Assembly (NCBI GenBank): GCA_902531885.1
Contig: CACAFZ010000005.1
Span: forward strand, 1-40,231
DNA length: 40,231 nucleotides
From: an uncultured Pelagibacteraceae bacterium
GTDB taxonomy: Bacteria > Pseudomonadota > Alphaproteobacteria > Pelagibacterales > Pelagibacteraceae
Reading direction: 5' to 3'
In this document: positions 8,435 to 16,632 of the stretch, one piece after another
Layout of the letters: each line of letters starts with the position of its first letter
Numbering within the stretch: the stretch's first letter is position 1
Notes under the pieces: generated by a model
The model's database searches: none
Seen by the model: the letters and a program-made list of their open reading frames with translations, nothing else
Told to the model about the DNA's origin: nothing
Translations under genes and position numbers: made by a program

Positions 8435-11104
8435 ATGAAGCCAGGAATTAAGAATTCTTATAAAAGTTTAAAATCTATCAAAATTAATGGAAGCGATTAC
8501 AAATATTATTCTTTGAAAGCAGCAGAAAAAAATGGCTTAGGAGATATATCTAAACTACCCAAATCTTTAAAAGTTCTTTTAGAAAATTTACTTAGATACG
8601 AGGATGGCTTGACTGTAACAATAAAACAGATCGATTCCATTAAAAATTGGTTAAAAGAAAAAAAATCAAATACTGAAATTGCATATAGACCTGCAAGAGT
8701 TTTGCTACAGGATTATACAGGAATACCTGCTGTTGCAGACCTTGCGGCAATGAGAGAGGCAGTTAAAGAAAAAAATAAAGATCCCAATACTATTAATCCT
8801 CTTTCTAGAGTTGATTTAGTTATAGATCACTCTGTTCAAGTCGATAAATCTGCAAAAAGAGATTCGTTTGAAAAAAATGTTGATATTGAATTTCAAAGAA
8901 ATGGAGAAAGATATTCTTTTTTAAAGTGGGGACAACAAGCATTCAATAACTTTAGGATTGTTCCACCTGGAACAGGCATTTGCCACCAAGTTAATTTAGA
9001 GTATTTATCTAAAGTTGTTTGGTCTGAAAAATACAAAGAAGACAATTATTTGTTTCCTGATACTTTAGTTGGAACAGACAGTCATACCACAATGGTTAAT
9101 GGTTTATCAGTTCTTGGATGGGGAGTTGGTGGAATTGAAGCTGAGGCAGGAATGCTAGGACAACCAATTTCAATGTTAATACCAGAAGTTATAGGTTTTG
9201 AATTTACAAAAAAAATGCCCGAAGGTAGTACTGCTACAGATTTGGTTTTAACAGTAGTGAAAATGCTAAGAGATAAAGGTGTTGTTGGAAAATTTGTAGA
9301 ATTTTACGGAGATGGATTACAAAACTTAACTTTAGCAGATAGAGCGACTATTGCAAATATGGCTCCAGAATATGGAGCCACATGTGGTTTTTTCCCCATA
9401 GATGATGAAACGTTAAAATACTTAAAAACTTCGGGAAGAGATAATAACACACTATCTATTGTTGAAAGCTATGCAAAAGAACAAGGACTATGGACAAGTA
9501 ATAATATTGAATTTACAGATACTCTATCTTTAGATATGTCTACAGTTGTTCCAACTATTTCTGGGCCTAAAAGACCTCAAGATAAAGTTTTATTAAACGA
9601 GGCATCATCAGAGTTTAAAAAAGTATTTAAAAATATAACAGGAAAGAAAAAGCAGAATACATCAAAAGTAAAAGGAACTGAATTTGAAATCAGAGATGGC
9701 TCTATATTGATTGCTGCAATAACTTCTTGCACAAATACATCTAATCCAAATGTTCTAATAGGAGCAGGTTTGCTTGCTAAAAAGGCAGTAGAATTAGGAT
9801 TTAAAACAAAACCCTGGGTGAAAACTTCATTTGCTCCAGGCTCACAAGTAGTAACTGATTATTTGAAAAAATCTGGACTGAATAAATATTTAGATCAATT
9901 AGGATTCAATCTTGTAGGTTATGGATGTACAACATGTATTGGAAATTCTGGACCGTTACCAGAAAATATTGTTGAAGCAATTGAAAAAGAAAATATTTAC
10001 GCTACCTCTGTTTTATCCGGTAATAGAAATTTTGAAGGCCGTATTTCACCACACATAAAAGCAAATTACCTAGCATCTCCTCCACTTGTTGTTGCATATG
10101 CTTTAGCAGGACATATGGAATTTGATCTATACAAACAATCTTTAGGAAAAGATAAAAATGGTAGAGAAATTTATTTAAAAGATATATGGCCTTCAAACAA
10201 AGAAATAGAAGAAACTTTAAGAAATTCTTTAAATGCAGATATGTTTATAAAAAGATATTCAAATATTTCAGAGGGTCCAATTCAGTGGCAAAAAATTCAA
10301 ACTGAAAAAAGCAGTATTTATAATTGGGATGAAAGTTCAACTTATGTCAAAAAACCCCCATTCTTTGATAATATGCCGGACGAACCAGAAGGATTTAAAG
10401 AAATTAATAATGCAAGGCCACTACTAATCTTGGGAGACATGGTTACTACAGATCATATATCTCCAGCAGGGTCTATTCAAAAAGATAGTCCAACAGGAGA
10501 ATATTTTATGAAACATCAAGTTTTACCAAAAGATTATAATTCTTATGGATCAAGAAGAGGAAATCACGAAGTCATGATGAGAGGAACTTTTGGAAATATA
10601 AGAATAAGAAATGAAATGGCGCCTGATACAGAAGGAGGATTTACAAAATTGTACCCTGAAGAAAAAGTTTTACCAATCTATGATGCGGTTGTAGAATATA
10701 AAAAAAGAGGTGTAGATTTAATAGTAATAGGAGGCAAAGAATATGGCACAGGATCATCAAGAGATTGGGCTGCCAAAGGAACAAAATTACTAGGTGTTAA
10801 AGCCATAATTGCAGAAAGTTTTGAACGTATTCATAGATCTAATTTAGTTGGAATGGGCATTCTTCCACTTCAATTCATAGATAAAACTGATAGAAAAAAT
10901 TTAAATTTAATTGGATCTGAATTAATAAGTATCTTAGATTTAAAAAAAGGAGTTAACCCAGGTGACAAATTAACTGTAGAAATAAAATATTCTTCTGGTG
11001 ATTATAAAAAAATTAAAACACTTTGTAGGATAGACACAAAAAATGAATTAGAATACTTTAAAAATGGTGGAATTTTACAGTATGTTCTCAGGAACATGAG
11101 CTAA
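8435..11104 (+). CDS. acnA: Aconitate hydratase A
   Basis: TCA-cycle aconitase that interconverts citrate and isocitrate with a [4Fe-4S] cluster. The 889-aa length matches the AcnA/IRP type. Cluster cysteines sit in SCTNTSNPNVLIGAGLLAKK and GYGCTTCIGNSGPLPE. Substrate and structural motifs include GTDSHTTMVNGL, GWGVGGIEAEAGMLG, GDMVTTDHISPAGSI and the C-terminal swivel-domain GTGSSRDWAAKGT with SFERIHRSNLVGMGILPLQF. No interruption is seen. The YfgM-like gene begins 3 bases after the stop, so they may be cotranscribed although not functionally related. Confidence 0.97.
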   Translation: MKPGIKNSYKSLKSIKINGSDYKYYSLKAAEKNGLGDISKLPKSLKVLLENLLRYEDGLTVTIKQIDSIKNWLKEKKSNTEIAYRPARVLLQDYTGIPAVADLAAMREAVKEKNKDPNTINPLSRVDLVIDHSVQVDKSAKRDSFEKNVDIEFQRNGERYSFLKWGQQAFNNFRIVPPGTGICHQVNLEYLSKVVWSEKYKEDNYLFPDTLVGTDSHTTMVNGLSVLGWGVGGIEAEAGMLGQPISMLIPEVIGFEFTKKMPEGSTATDLVLTVVKMLRDKGVVGKFVEFYGDGLQNLTLADRATIANMAPEYGATCGFFPIDDETLKYLKTSGRDNNTLSIVESYAKEQGLWTSNNIEFTDTLSLDMSTVVPTISGPKRPQDKVLLNEASSEFKKVFKNITGKKKQNTSKVKGTEFEIRDGSILIAAITSCTNTSNPNVLIGAGLLAKKAVELGFKTKPWVKTSFAPGSQVVTDYLKKSGLNKYLDQLGFNLVGYGCTTCIGNSGPLPENIVEAIEKENIYATSVLSGNRNFEGRISPHIKANYLASPPLVVAYALAGHMEFDLYKQSLGKDKNGREIYLKDIWPSNKEIEETLRNSLNADMFIKRYSNISEGPIQWQKIQTEKSSIYNWDESSTYVKKPPFFDNMPDEPEGFKEINNARPLLILGDMVTTDHISPAGSIQKDSPTGEYFMKHQVLPKDYNSYGSRRGNHEVMMRGTFGNIRIRNEMAPDTEGGFTKLYPEEKVLPIYDAVVEYKKRGVDLIVIGGKEYGTGSSRDWAAKGTKLLGVKAIIAESFERIHRSNLVGMGILPLQFIDKTDRKNLNLIGSELISILDLKKGVNPGDKLTVEIKYSSGDYKKIKTLCRIDTKNELEYFKNGGILQYVLRNMS

Positions 11105-11107
11105 TAT

Positions 11108-11749
11108 ATGGAACAAGAAACAGAAATAATTAATACAAATACTAAAATAGAAAGGGTTACTATTTTTTTCAAAAATAATAAAAAAAGTATAATTTCAATT
11201 ATATTTTTAATACTTTTAAGTATATTTGCTTATTTTTCCTATAAAGAGATTCTTAAGAAAGAAAAAATAAAATTAGCTGATAGGTACAATAATGTAGTAA
11301 CGGTAGTTAACAATAATAATAAATTAGCGATTGAAGAATTGAAGCAAATTATTTTAGCAAAAGACGAAACCTATTCTCCTTTAGCACTTTACTATTTAAT
11401 TGATAATTCCTTAATAAGTTCAAAAAATGAAATAAATGGTTATTTCAATATTATTTTAGAAAAAGCGAAATTAGAAAAAGAAATTAAAAATTTAATTATC
11501 TATAAAAAAGCTCTTTATAATTCAGAATTTGAAACAGAAGAAAATATCCTTCAAATATTAAATCCGATAATTAACTCTGAAAGTGTTTGGAAATCACATG
11601 CACTACTATTGATGGCAGAGTATTATTATTCAAAAGAAGAAAAAAAAAAATCTAAAGAGTACTTTCAAAAAATTTTGAATTTAAAAAATCAAAATCAAAT
11701 GATTTTAATTGAAGCCCAAAAAAAAATTCAAAGAGATTTCAGTGAATAG
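11108..11749 (+). CDS. YfgM-like membrane-anchored TPR-type protein
   Basis: A 213-aa protein with a cytoplasmic N-terminus, one hydrophobic segment at about residues 29-47, then a Lys/Glu-rich helical region that looks like degenerate tetratricopeptide repeats (for example HALLLMAEYYYSKEEKKKS). This layout and its position just before bamB match the YfgM/ancillary SecYEG family, a periplasmic chaperone-like partner of the translocon. Its last 8 bases overlap the bamB start. Sequence similarity to named YfgM proteins is too weak to judge by eye, so the call rests mainly on architecture and gene order. Confidence 0.7.
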   Translation: MEQETEIINTNTKIERVTIFFKNNKKSIISIIFLILLSIFAYFSYKEILKKEKIKLADRYNNVVTVVNNNNKLAIEELKQIILAKDETYSPLALYYLIDNSLISSKNEINGYFNIILEKAKLEKEIKNLIIYKKALYNSEFETEENILQILNPIINSESVWKSHALLLMAEYYYSKEEKKKSKEYFQKILNLKNQNQMILIEAQKKIQRDFSE

Positions 11750-13049
11750 AATTTTATATATTTGCTGTTTTGTTTTTTTAATTTCAGGATGTTCTTTAAA
11801 TTCAAAGTCTAACTTTTGGACAAAAGAAAAAAAAATTATAGAAGAAAAAAAAAATGTAAAAATATATAAATTTTCTAAAAATAAAAAAAAAAGTATAAGT
11901 GAATTTAATACAAATATTAAATTAAATTTGGAAGAAAAATTTTTTAATATTTCGCAAGTTAATAATTTAGATAATAATAACGGAATAACAAGTTACGAAG
12001 GCAATCTAATTAATTCTTCAAAATATAAATTTTCTAAAATTAAAAACTTTAATAAGCTAGAGCCAGATTTAATTTTTCATGATAATGGACTATTCTTTTT
12101 TGATAATAAGGGAACGATATTAAAGTTTGATACCAATTCAAAGTTAATATGGAAGCAAAATATTTATTCCAAAAAAGAAAAAAAAATGAACCCAATTCTT
12201 TTTTTTGCTAGCAACAATAATATTTTAGTAGTGACAGATAGTATAGGAACTAATTATGCCCTTAAAGTTAAAGATGGAAAATTATTATGGAAAAATAATC
12301 ATACTTCACCATTTAATTCACAAATTAAAATATATAAAGATAAATTCTTCACTATTGATTTTGAAAGTACTCTAAACTGTATTTCTTTAACCAATGGAAA
12401 TAAAATATGGGAAGTTAAAACTGAAGATTCATTTGTAAAATCTATAAAAAAACTTTCATTAATAATAAAAAATAATTTAGTTATTTTTAATAATGGTATA
12501 GGAGATGTAACTGCTGTTGACATAAACAATGGAAATTTAGTTTGGCAAACCCCCACACAAAGCTCCACAATATATGGTGAAGCATTTAAATTAAAAATTT
12601 CAGATTTGATTTCGGAGTCAAATTCAATCTATTTTTCAAATAACAAAAGCGAATTTTATTCGCTGGATATAGAATCGGGAATATTAAATTGGAAACAAAA
12701 TATCAATTCTACAGTAAGACCAGTTGTGGTAGGAAATTTAATTTTTACGATTTCCTCAGCGGGTTTATTAGTTGTAATAGAAAAAGAGGAGGGGGAAATA
12801 ATAAGAATTACTGATCTATTTAAAATTTTAAAAAATAAAGAAAAAAAAGCCACAAAACCTATTGGATTTATTTTGGGAAAAAAAACAATATATTTGACCA
12901 ATAATAATGGAAAATTATTTTTAATAGATATTAAAAGTGGAAATACAAAAAAAATATTAAAAATTACTAAGGGCAAGATTTCCAGACCTTTAGCTTTAGA
13001 TGGAAATTTGTATATAGCAAGGGATAATTCTATAATTAAATTAAATTAG
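11742..13049 (+). CDS. bamB: Outer-membrane assembly lipoprotein BamB (PQQ-like propeller)
   Basis: BamB is the beta-propeller lipoprotein of the BAM complex that inserts outer-membrane proteins. I place the start at the GTG at 11742 because it yields a lipoprotein signal peptide with lipobox LISGC; an upstream TTG at 11709 only adds a charged tail to it. This gives 435 aa. Repeated WK/WQ blades are visible (GKLLWKNN, NKIWEVKT, GNLVWQTP, GILNWKQN), as in PQQ-like propellers. The gene overlaps the YfgM-like gene by 8 bases. In many alphaproteobacteria the GTPase gene der follows bamB; here a cupin gene does. Composition is very A-rich (many Lys/Asn). Confidence 0.87.
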   Translation: MNRILYICCFVFLISGCSLNSKSNFWTKEKKIIEEKKNVKIYKFSKNKKKSISEFNTNIKLNLEEKFFNISQVNNLDNNNGITSYEGNLINSSKYKFSKIKNFNKLEPDLIFHDNGLFFFDNKGTILKFDTNSKLIWKQNIYSKKEKKMNPILFFASNNNILVVTDSIGTNYALKVKDGKLLWKNNHTSPFNSQIKIYKDKFFTIDFESTLNCISLTNGNKIWEVKTEDSFVKSIKKLSLIIKNNLVIFNNGIGDVTAVDINNGNLVWQTPTQSSTIYGEAFKLKISDLISESNSIYFSNNKSEFYSLDIESGILNWKQNINSTVRPVVVGNLIFTISSAGLLVVIEKEEGEIIRITDLFKILKNKEKKATKPIGFILGKKTIYLTNNNGKLFLIDIKSGNTKKILKITKGKISRPLALDGNLYIARDNSIIKLN

Positions 13050-13052
13050 TTT

Positions 13053-13484
13053 ATGCTATTAAAATTATTAGAAAAATTAGGAAGAAAGAAAACTGTATTA
13101 GATAGAGGTCCATCACATCCAAAATTTAATGAAGCAAAACCATGGCTGAATAGATATTATATTTTATTTAGATATCGTCCAAAATGGTTTCCGTTTAATA
13201 TAATTATTCATGAAATGCTTGATGACGATCATGGAGAAGGAGTACACAATCACCTATGCCCATATATTACAATAATAGTTAAGGGAGGATATTGGGAAAC
13301 AACAAAAAATGGAAAATATTGGAGAGCACCAGGCTATATTGGCTTTAGATCAGCTAATAATTTTCATAGAGTTGATTTAGAACCAGGAAAAAATCCCATG
13401 ACTATATTTATTCCAGGTCCTTTTGGGTTAAGAAAAGGTTCTAGATCAGAATATGGAATTGATTTCAAAACTAAAATTAAATAA
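13053..13484 (+). CDS. Small cupin-fold protein, function unknown
   Basis: A 143-aa protein with a single cupin barrel. The first cupin motif contains GVHNHLCPYITIIVKGGYWE (His-x-His plus Glu) and the second has GFRSANNFHRV (His), so a metal site is likely. No fusion partner and no signal peptide are seen. It starts 3 bases after bamB and ends by overlapping the last 8 bases of the convergent 145-aa gene. Cupins of this size include dioxygenases, isomerases and sugar-binding proteins, and nothing here picks among them. Confidence 0.7.
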   Translation: MLLKLLEKLGRKKTVLDRGPSHPKFNEAKPWLNRYYILFRYRPKWFPFNIIIHEMLDDDHGEGVHNHLCPYITIIVKGGYWETTKNGKYWRAPGYIGFRSANNFHRVDLEPGKNPMTIFIPGPFGLRKGSRSEYGIDFKTKIK

Positions 13485-13914
13485 ATGGATTATATGACCA
13501 CTGTAAAATAGCTTGGCGCTGCCTTTTTCTGCAACTAAAATCTCCTTCATCGCAATTTTTTTTAATTGCCATTATATGTCTTCTAAAGTTTCTCCATCTT
13601 TTAATTTGAATTTGATCGATACGAGGAATACGTCTTCCCATTGTAAATCTACAATACCACTGAAACCATCCAAGAGGATCTTCTTTGAAAATCCATCCTT
13701 TTTTTATCCAATGATCTCTGGAAAGGCCTGATTCAATTTTAAAACAATTTAAACTTACGTCAAAGTTTTTACTTAATTTAGCTTTTTTAAACCAGAATTT
13801 TGGATATTCTTTTATTTTCAATCCAAAATATGACCCACCAAAAACTCCTAATTCTAACATATTTTTTGGAGATAGCTCAGGTTTAAAGTCTTTATAAAAT
13901 TCTTTATTAATCAC
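13477..13914 (-). CDS. Conserved-looking protein of unknown function, Trp/Arg-rich
   Basis: I do not recognise this 145-aa protein. It begins with a GTG that overlaps the DoxX stop as GTGA, which implies translational coupling. The N-terminal third has GVFGGSYFG; the C-terminal half is dense in Trp, Arg and Cys: DPLGWFQWYCRFTMGRR, then IKRWRNFRRH, then a Cys pair in NCDEGDFSCRKRQRQAILQW. There is no signal peptide or membrane segment. The clustering of W and R suggests a compact nucleic-acid- or phosphate-binding fold, but that is only a guess. It overlaps the convergent cupin gene by 8 bases. Confidence 0.75.
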   Translation of the reverse strand: MINKEFYKDFKPELSPKNMLELGVFGGSYFGLKIKEYPKFWFKKAKLSKNFDVSLNCFKIESGLSRDHWIKKGWIFKEDPLGWFQWYCRFTMGRRIPRIDQIQIKRWRNFRRHIMAIKKNCDEGDFSCRKRQRQAILQWSYNPFI

Positions 13915-14297
13915 TTATTTTTTAATTTTAACAAATTATCAATGCTTAGATATCTATTTTCATTTGCAGCAACAACTAAAAATCCTCCTGCAATAGAAAT
14001 GTCTTTTAAAAAAATTATTAATTGCATTTCAATATCAAAATCAGTATGAAAAATTATTGCCACTGTAATTGTAAATAAAGCCATTATTGAAGCACAAAAT
14101 CGAGTTTTAAAACCAACTATAATTAAAATTGGAAATACTATTTCCAGAAAAGATGAAGGAAAAAATAAAATTTCAGGAATACCATATTCCTCCATATACA
14201 TTTTTGTTTCTTCCTGAAAAAAAAATAATTTATTTATTCCTTCAACTAAAAATAAAGAGGATAAAAAAATTCTACCTAAAAGTTCTATTAAATACAT
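13911..14297 (-). CDS. DoxX-family membrane protein
   Basis: A 128-aa integral membrane protein with about four hydrophobic segments. The N-terminal stretch LGRIFLSSLFLVEGINKL fits the DoxX/DoxD-like fold (family pattern of an Arg, small residues and a Gly before the first helix turn), and FLEIVFPILIIVGFKTR matches the third-helix region. DoxX proteins have been linked to redox and oxidative-stress complexes, but most are uncharacterised. The gene lies 1 base after the TPR gene and overlaps the 145-aa gene, giving a compact three-gene minus-strand operon (14769 to 13477). Confidence 0.8.
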   Translation of the reverse strand: MYLIELLGRIFLSSLFLVEGINKLFFFQEETKMYMEEYGIPEILFFPSSFLEIVFPILIIVGFKTRFCASIMALFTITVAIIFHTDFDIEMQLIIFLKDISIAGGFLVVAANENRYLSIDNLLKLKNK

Positions 14298-14298
14298 T

Positions 14299-14769
14299 CT
14301 AGTTATTTTCGATTAATTTTTTAAGTTCATCATATTCTTCGCAATTACAGTTTTTTAAAATTTCTAATCTTGCCTTAGCTAATTCAATTCGATTAGTTTG
14401 AATATATAATTCTCCTAAGTACTCATTAATGCCGTTGTGGTTTGGATCTATAGCTAGTCCTTGCATATAAAATTTTTCTGCTTCTTGGAGTTTACCTAAT
14501 TTTCTTAGAGCAAAACCCAAATAATTTAAAGTATTGGGTTGATCAGGTTTTTTTTCGTTAGATTTTATTAAATATTTAAGAGCTTTCTCATATTGCTTAA
14601 TTGCTTTTTTTGTCTTTCCTTTTTTTTCACTTCTTTTAGCTTTTTTTATTATATACGCCCCTTTTTCATAATTAGTTTTTACTTTTCCACTATCTCCACT
14701 CGCGGCACCATAAGAAGATGTTGATACAATAAAACAGAATAATAATGTAAATATAAATTTTTTTTTCAT
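14299..14769 (-). CDS. Secreted tetratricopeptide-repeat protein
   Basis: A 156-aa protein with a signal peptide (Lys-rich start, hydrophobic core, likely cleavage after SSYGA) followed by tetratricopeptide repeats. One clear repeat runs NTLNYLGFALRKLGKLQEAE followed by FYMQGLAIDPNH; neighbouring repeats cover residues about 50-130. It is probably periplasmic and mediates protein contacts; partners are unknown. It is the first gene of the TPR-DoxX-unknown operon. The stretch between it and gmaS (14770-14846) shows no clear terminator. Confidence 0.82.
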   Translation of the reverse strand: MKKKFIFTLLFCFIVSTSSYGAASGDSGKVKTNYEKGAYIIKKAKRSEKKGKTKKAIKQYEKALKYLIKSNEKKPDQPNTLNYLGFALRKLGKLQEAEKFYMQGLAIDPNHNGINEYLGELYIQTNRIELAKARLEILKNCNCEEYDELKKLIENN

Positions 14770-14846
14770 TTTAAACTAAATGATTTTATTAATGAAATTA
14801 AAAATTGATTCAATAATTTTTGGTGTCGCAGCCAATGAAAAGAATT

Positions 14847-16172
14847 TTAGCAATCTAGGGTATTTTTTCTTTCCCACTCAGTTATATCTTTTCTCTTATC
14901 AAAAACTTCATCTTTATTAAATTCATCAATTTCTTGTTTTTTTAATTTTAAATAGCTGTTTATCACATCTTCTCCAAAAGCTTCTTTTAAAAGCTTATTG
15001 TCAGATAACTTTTCCAAAGCATCTTCTAAATCGTCAGGAAGTTTATTTAAATCAGGGTAATTTTTATAATCAGTATACATGTTACACTGTAGAGGTTGAC
15101 CAGGATCTACTTTATTTTCTATACCATACAATCCTGAAGCTATTATTCCTGCTTGAAGCAAATATGGATTTGCAGATCCATCCATTAATCTAAGTTCAAA
15201 TCTTCCGGGATCTGGTATTCTAATCATGTGAGTTCTGTTATTCCCAGAATAAGAAATACTACTTGGAGACCAGCTGGCACCAGATTTTGTAGGAGGAGCG
15301 TTTATTCTCCTATAGCTATTTATTGTTGGGTTAAAAAAAGCAGCTAACGATTCAGCATTTTTTAATACTCCACCTAAGAAATGATAGGCCATTTTACTTA
15401 AACCAAATCTATCTCCATTATCTAAAAACTTATTATTTTTTGATCCCCATAAAGATACATGTGCATGACATCCATTGCCTGTAAGATTTTCAAAAGGTTT
15501 TGGCATAAATGTTGCTCTTAAACCATGTTTTTCTGCTAAATTTTTTACCATAAATTTAAAAAAAGTATGTCTATCTGCTGTAATTAAGCAATTATCATAA
15601 TTCCAATTCATTTCAAATTGACCATTTGCATCTTCATGATCATTTTGGTAAGGACCCCATCCAAGCGTTAACATGCTATCGCAAATTTCTTTTATTAAAT
15701 CGTATCTTCTCATTAGAGCAGATTGGTCATAGCAAGGTTTTGGCTGTATATCTCTAGTATCAGCAATATCTGTTGCGTCTGGAGAGATTAAAAAATATTC
15801 ACATTCCACACCAGATTTCATAACAAGGTTTCTTTTAGATAGTTTTTTTATTTGGTCTTTAAGCATTACACGTGGAGAAGCTTTAACTGGTTTTCCGTTC
15901 ATCCATAGATCAGATGCAAGCCAACCAACCTCTTTATTCCAAGGAATTTGTATTAAACTATCAGGGTCGGGTATTGCAAACATATCTGAATCTGCAGGCG
16001 TCATATCTAACCAAGTAGCAAATCCAGCAAACCCTGCACCATTTTTTTGCATTTCCCCAATGGCTTGTGTAGGAACTAATTTAGATCTAAGAACACCAAA
16101 CAAATCTACAAAACTAATTAGAAAATATTTTATTTTTTTTGCTTTAGCTATTTTTTCAAGGCTTTTTGACAT
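14847..16172 (-). CDS. gmaS: Gamma-glutamylmethylamide synthetase GmaS
   Basis: GmaS joins methylamine to the gamma-carboxyl of glutamate using ATP, the first step of the N-methylglutamate pathway. The 441-aa protein is a glutamine-synthetase-fold enzyme of the length known for GmaS, and its N-terminal pattern (AGFAGFATWLDMTPADSD, then PDPDSLIQIPW) matches my recollection of marine GmaS proteins rather than GlnA. Active-site motifs include NDHEDANGQFEMNW (catalytic Glu/His region), GNGCHAHVSLW and RFELRLMDGSANPY. It is the last gene of a run containing an Amt transporter and two small membrane proteins, and the Mgs-type genes lie upstream, which supports the assignment. A second, longer GS-like gene at 21768-23237 shows that two paralogues coexist here. 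Confidence 0.87.
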   Translation of the reverse strand: MSKSLEKIAKAKKIKYFLISFVDLFGVLRSKLVPTQAIGEMQKNGAGFAGFATWLDMTPADSDMFAIPDPDSLIQIPWNKEVGWLASDLWMNGKPVKASPRVMLKDQIKKLSKRNLVMKSGVECEYFLISPDATDIADTRDIQPKPCYDQSALMRRYDLIKEICDSMLTLGWGPYQNDHEDANGQFEMNWNYDNCLITADRHTFFKFMVKNLAEKHGLRATFMPKPFENLTGNGCHAHVSLWGSKNNKFLDNGDRFGLSKMAYHFLGGVLKNAESLAAFFNPTINSYRRINAPPTKSGASWSPSSISYSGNNRTHMIRIPDPGRFELRLMDGSANPYLLQAGIIASGLYGIENKVDPGQPLQCNMYTDYKNYPDLNKLPDDLEDALEKLSDNKLLKEAFGEDVINSYLKLKKQEIDEFNKDEVFDKRKDITEWERKNTLDC

Positions 16173-16191
16173 AAATAATCATAACATAATT

Positions 16192-16353
16192 TTATTTAAA
16201 TAAAGATAAAAAGAAATCTTTATAATAAATTAAATTTACCAATATTATTATTATAATAGCTAATATTACACCGTACCTTGCTTTAGGCCAAGCAAGACGA
16301 GACATTTTACTTGGTACTTTATTTTGATTTGTATCCTGGTTATTTTCTTCCAT
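16192..16353 (-). CDS. 53-aa single-pass membrane protein of unknown function
   Basis: A small gene found by reading the gap between gmaS and the 72-aa gene. It translates to 53 residues: an Asn/Gln-rich N-terminus (MEENNQDTNQNK), a basic segment (MSRLAWPKARYG), one strongly hydrophobic helix around residues 28-43 (VILAIIIIILVNLIYY) and a short Lys-ended tail. Basic residues just before the helix suggest a cytoplasmic N-terminus. The gmaS start is 19 bases after its stop, and a hairpin lies 10 bases before its ATG. No good Shine-Dalgarno sequence is visible, which lowers confidence. If real, it would be a small membrane partner of the transporter or GmaS. Confidence 0.55.
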   Translation of the reverse strand: MEENNQDTNQNKVPSKMSRLAWPKARYGVILAIIIIILVNLIYYKDFFLSLFK

Positions 16354-16362
16354 GAAAATCAT

Positions 16363-16386
16363 GAGGGCGTATTAAAATACGCCCTC
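16363..16386 (-). terminator. GC-rich hairpin between the 72-aa and 53-aa genes
   Basis: A perfect 10-bp inverted repeat (16363-16372 with 16377-16386, four-base loop) follows the stop of the 72-aa gene by about 16 bases. It is conspicuous in such A+T-rich DNA. On the minus strand the stem is followed by ATGATTTTC, only a short U-run, so it may be a partial terminator or an mRNA-stabilising hairpin that separates highly expressed amt from gmaS. Confidence 0.6.
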
Positions 16387-16402
16387 AAAATAAGTTTACA
16401 AT

Positions 16403-16621
16403 TTACCAGTCGGTAATGTTGCTTTTGTGTGCATTCGGTCCATGTCTTTTTCTTGCAAGACTACTCATTTTATCATTTTCTTGCATAGACTGAAGTACAT
16501 GCCAGCCAATCCACAGAACAAAGCCAATAAGAACTAAAATTCCTTCAGTTCCTACACCGGGATAAATTGCGCCTGCAACTTCTTTGGCACTTAAATGATC
16601 TACCCAATTTGTTACTGCCAT
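16403..16621 (-). CDS. 72-aa single-pass membrane protein in the amt operon
   Basis: An unrecognised 72-aa protein. It has an amphipathic N-terminus (MAVTNWVDHLSAKEVAGAIY), a hydrophobic helix at about residues 27-43 (ILVLIGFVLWIGWHVL) and a basic soluble tail (SSLARKRHGPNAHK). It is preceded by a textbook Shine-Dalgarno AAGGAGG, 11 bases after the amt stop, so it is certainly translated with the transporter. The size and layout superficially recall light-harvesting alpha/beta peptides, but no chlorophyll-ligand context exists. Most likely it is a small subunit or regulator of the Amt protein; no function can be assigned. Confidence 0.85.
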   Translation of the reverse strand: MAVTNWVDHLSAKEVAGAIYPGVGTEGILVLIGFVLWIGWHVLQSMQENDKMSSLARKRHGPNAHKSNITDW

Positions 16622-16632
16622 ATTATCCTCCT

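Noticed and set aside
11877..12200. Long A-runs in bamB, considered as possible frameshift sites
   Set aside because: The reading frame stays open through them and the propeller repeats continue, so no frameshift is needed.
14847..16172. Annotating this gene as ordinary glutamine synthetase GlnA
   Set aside because: Length and N-terminal pattern fit GmaS better, and it lies in a methylamine gene cluster with a second GS-like paralogue.
16403..16621. Light-harvesting antenna peptide
   Set aside because: Size and one-helix layout are similar, but there are no other photosynthesis genes and it sits in an amt operon.
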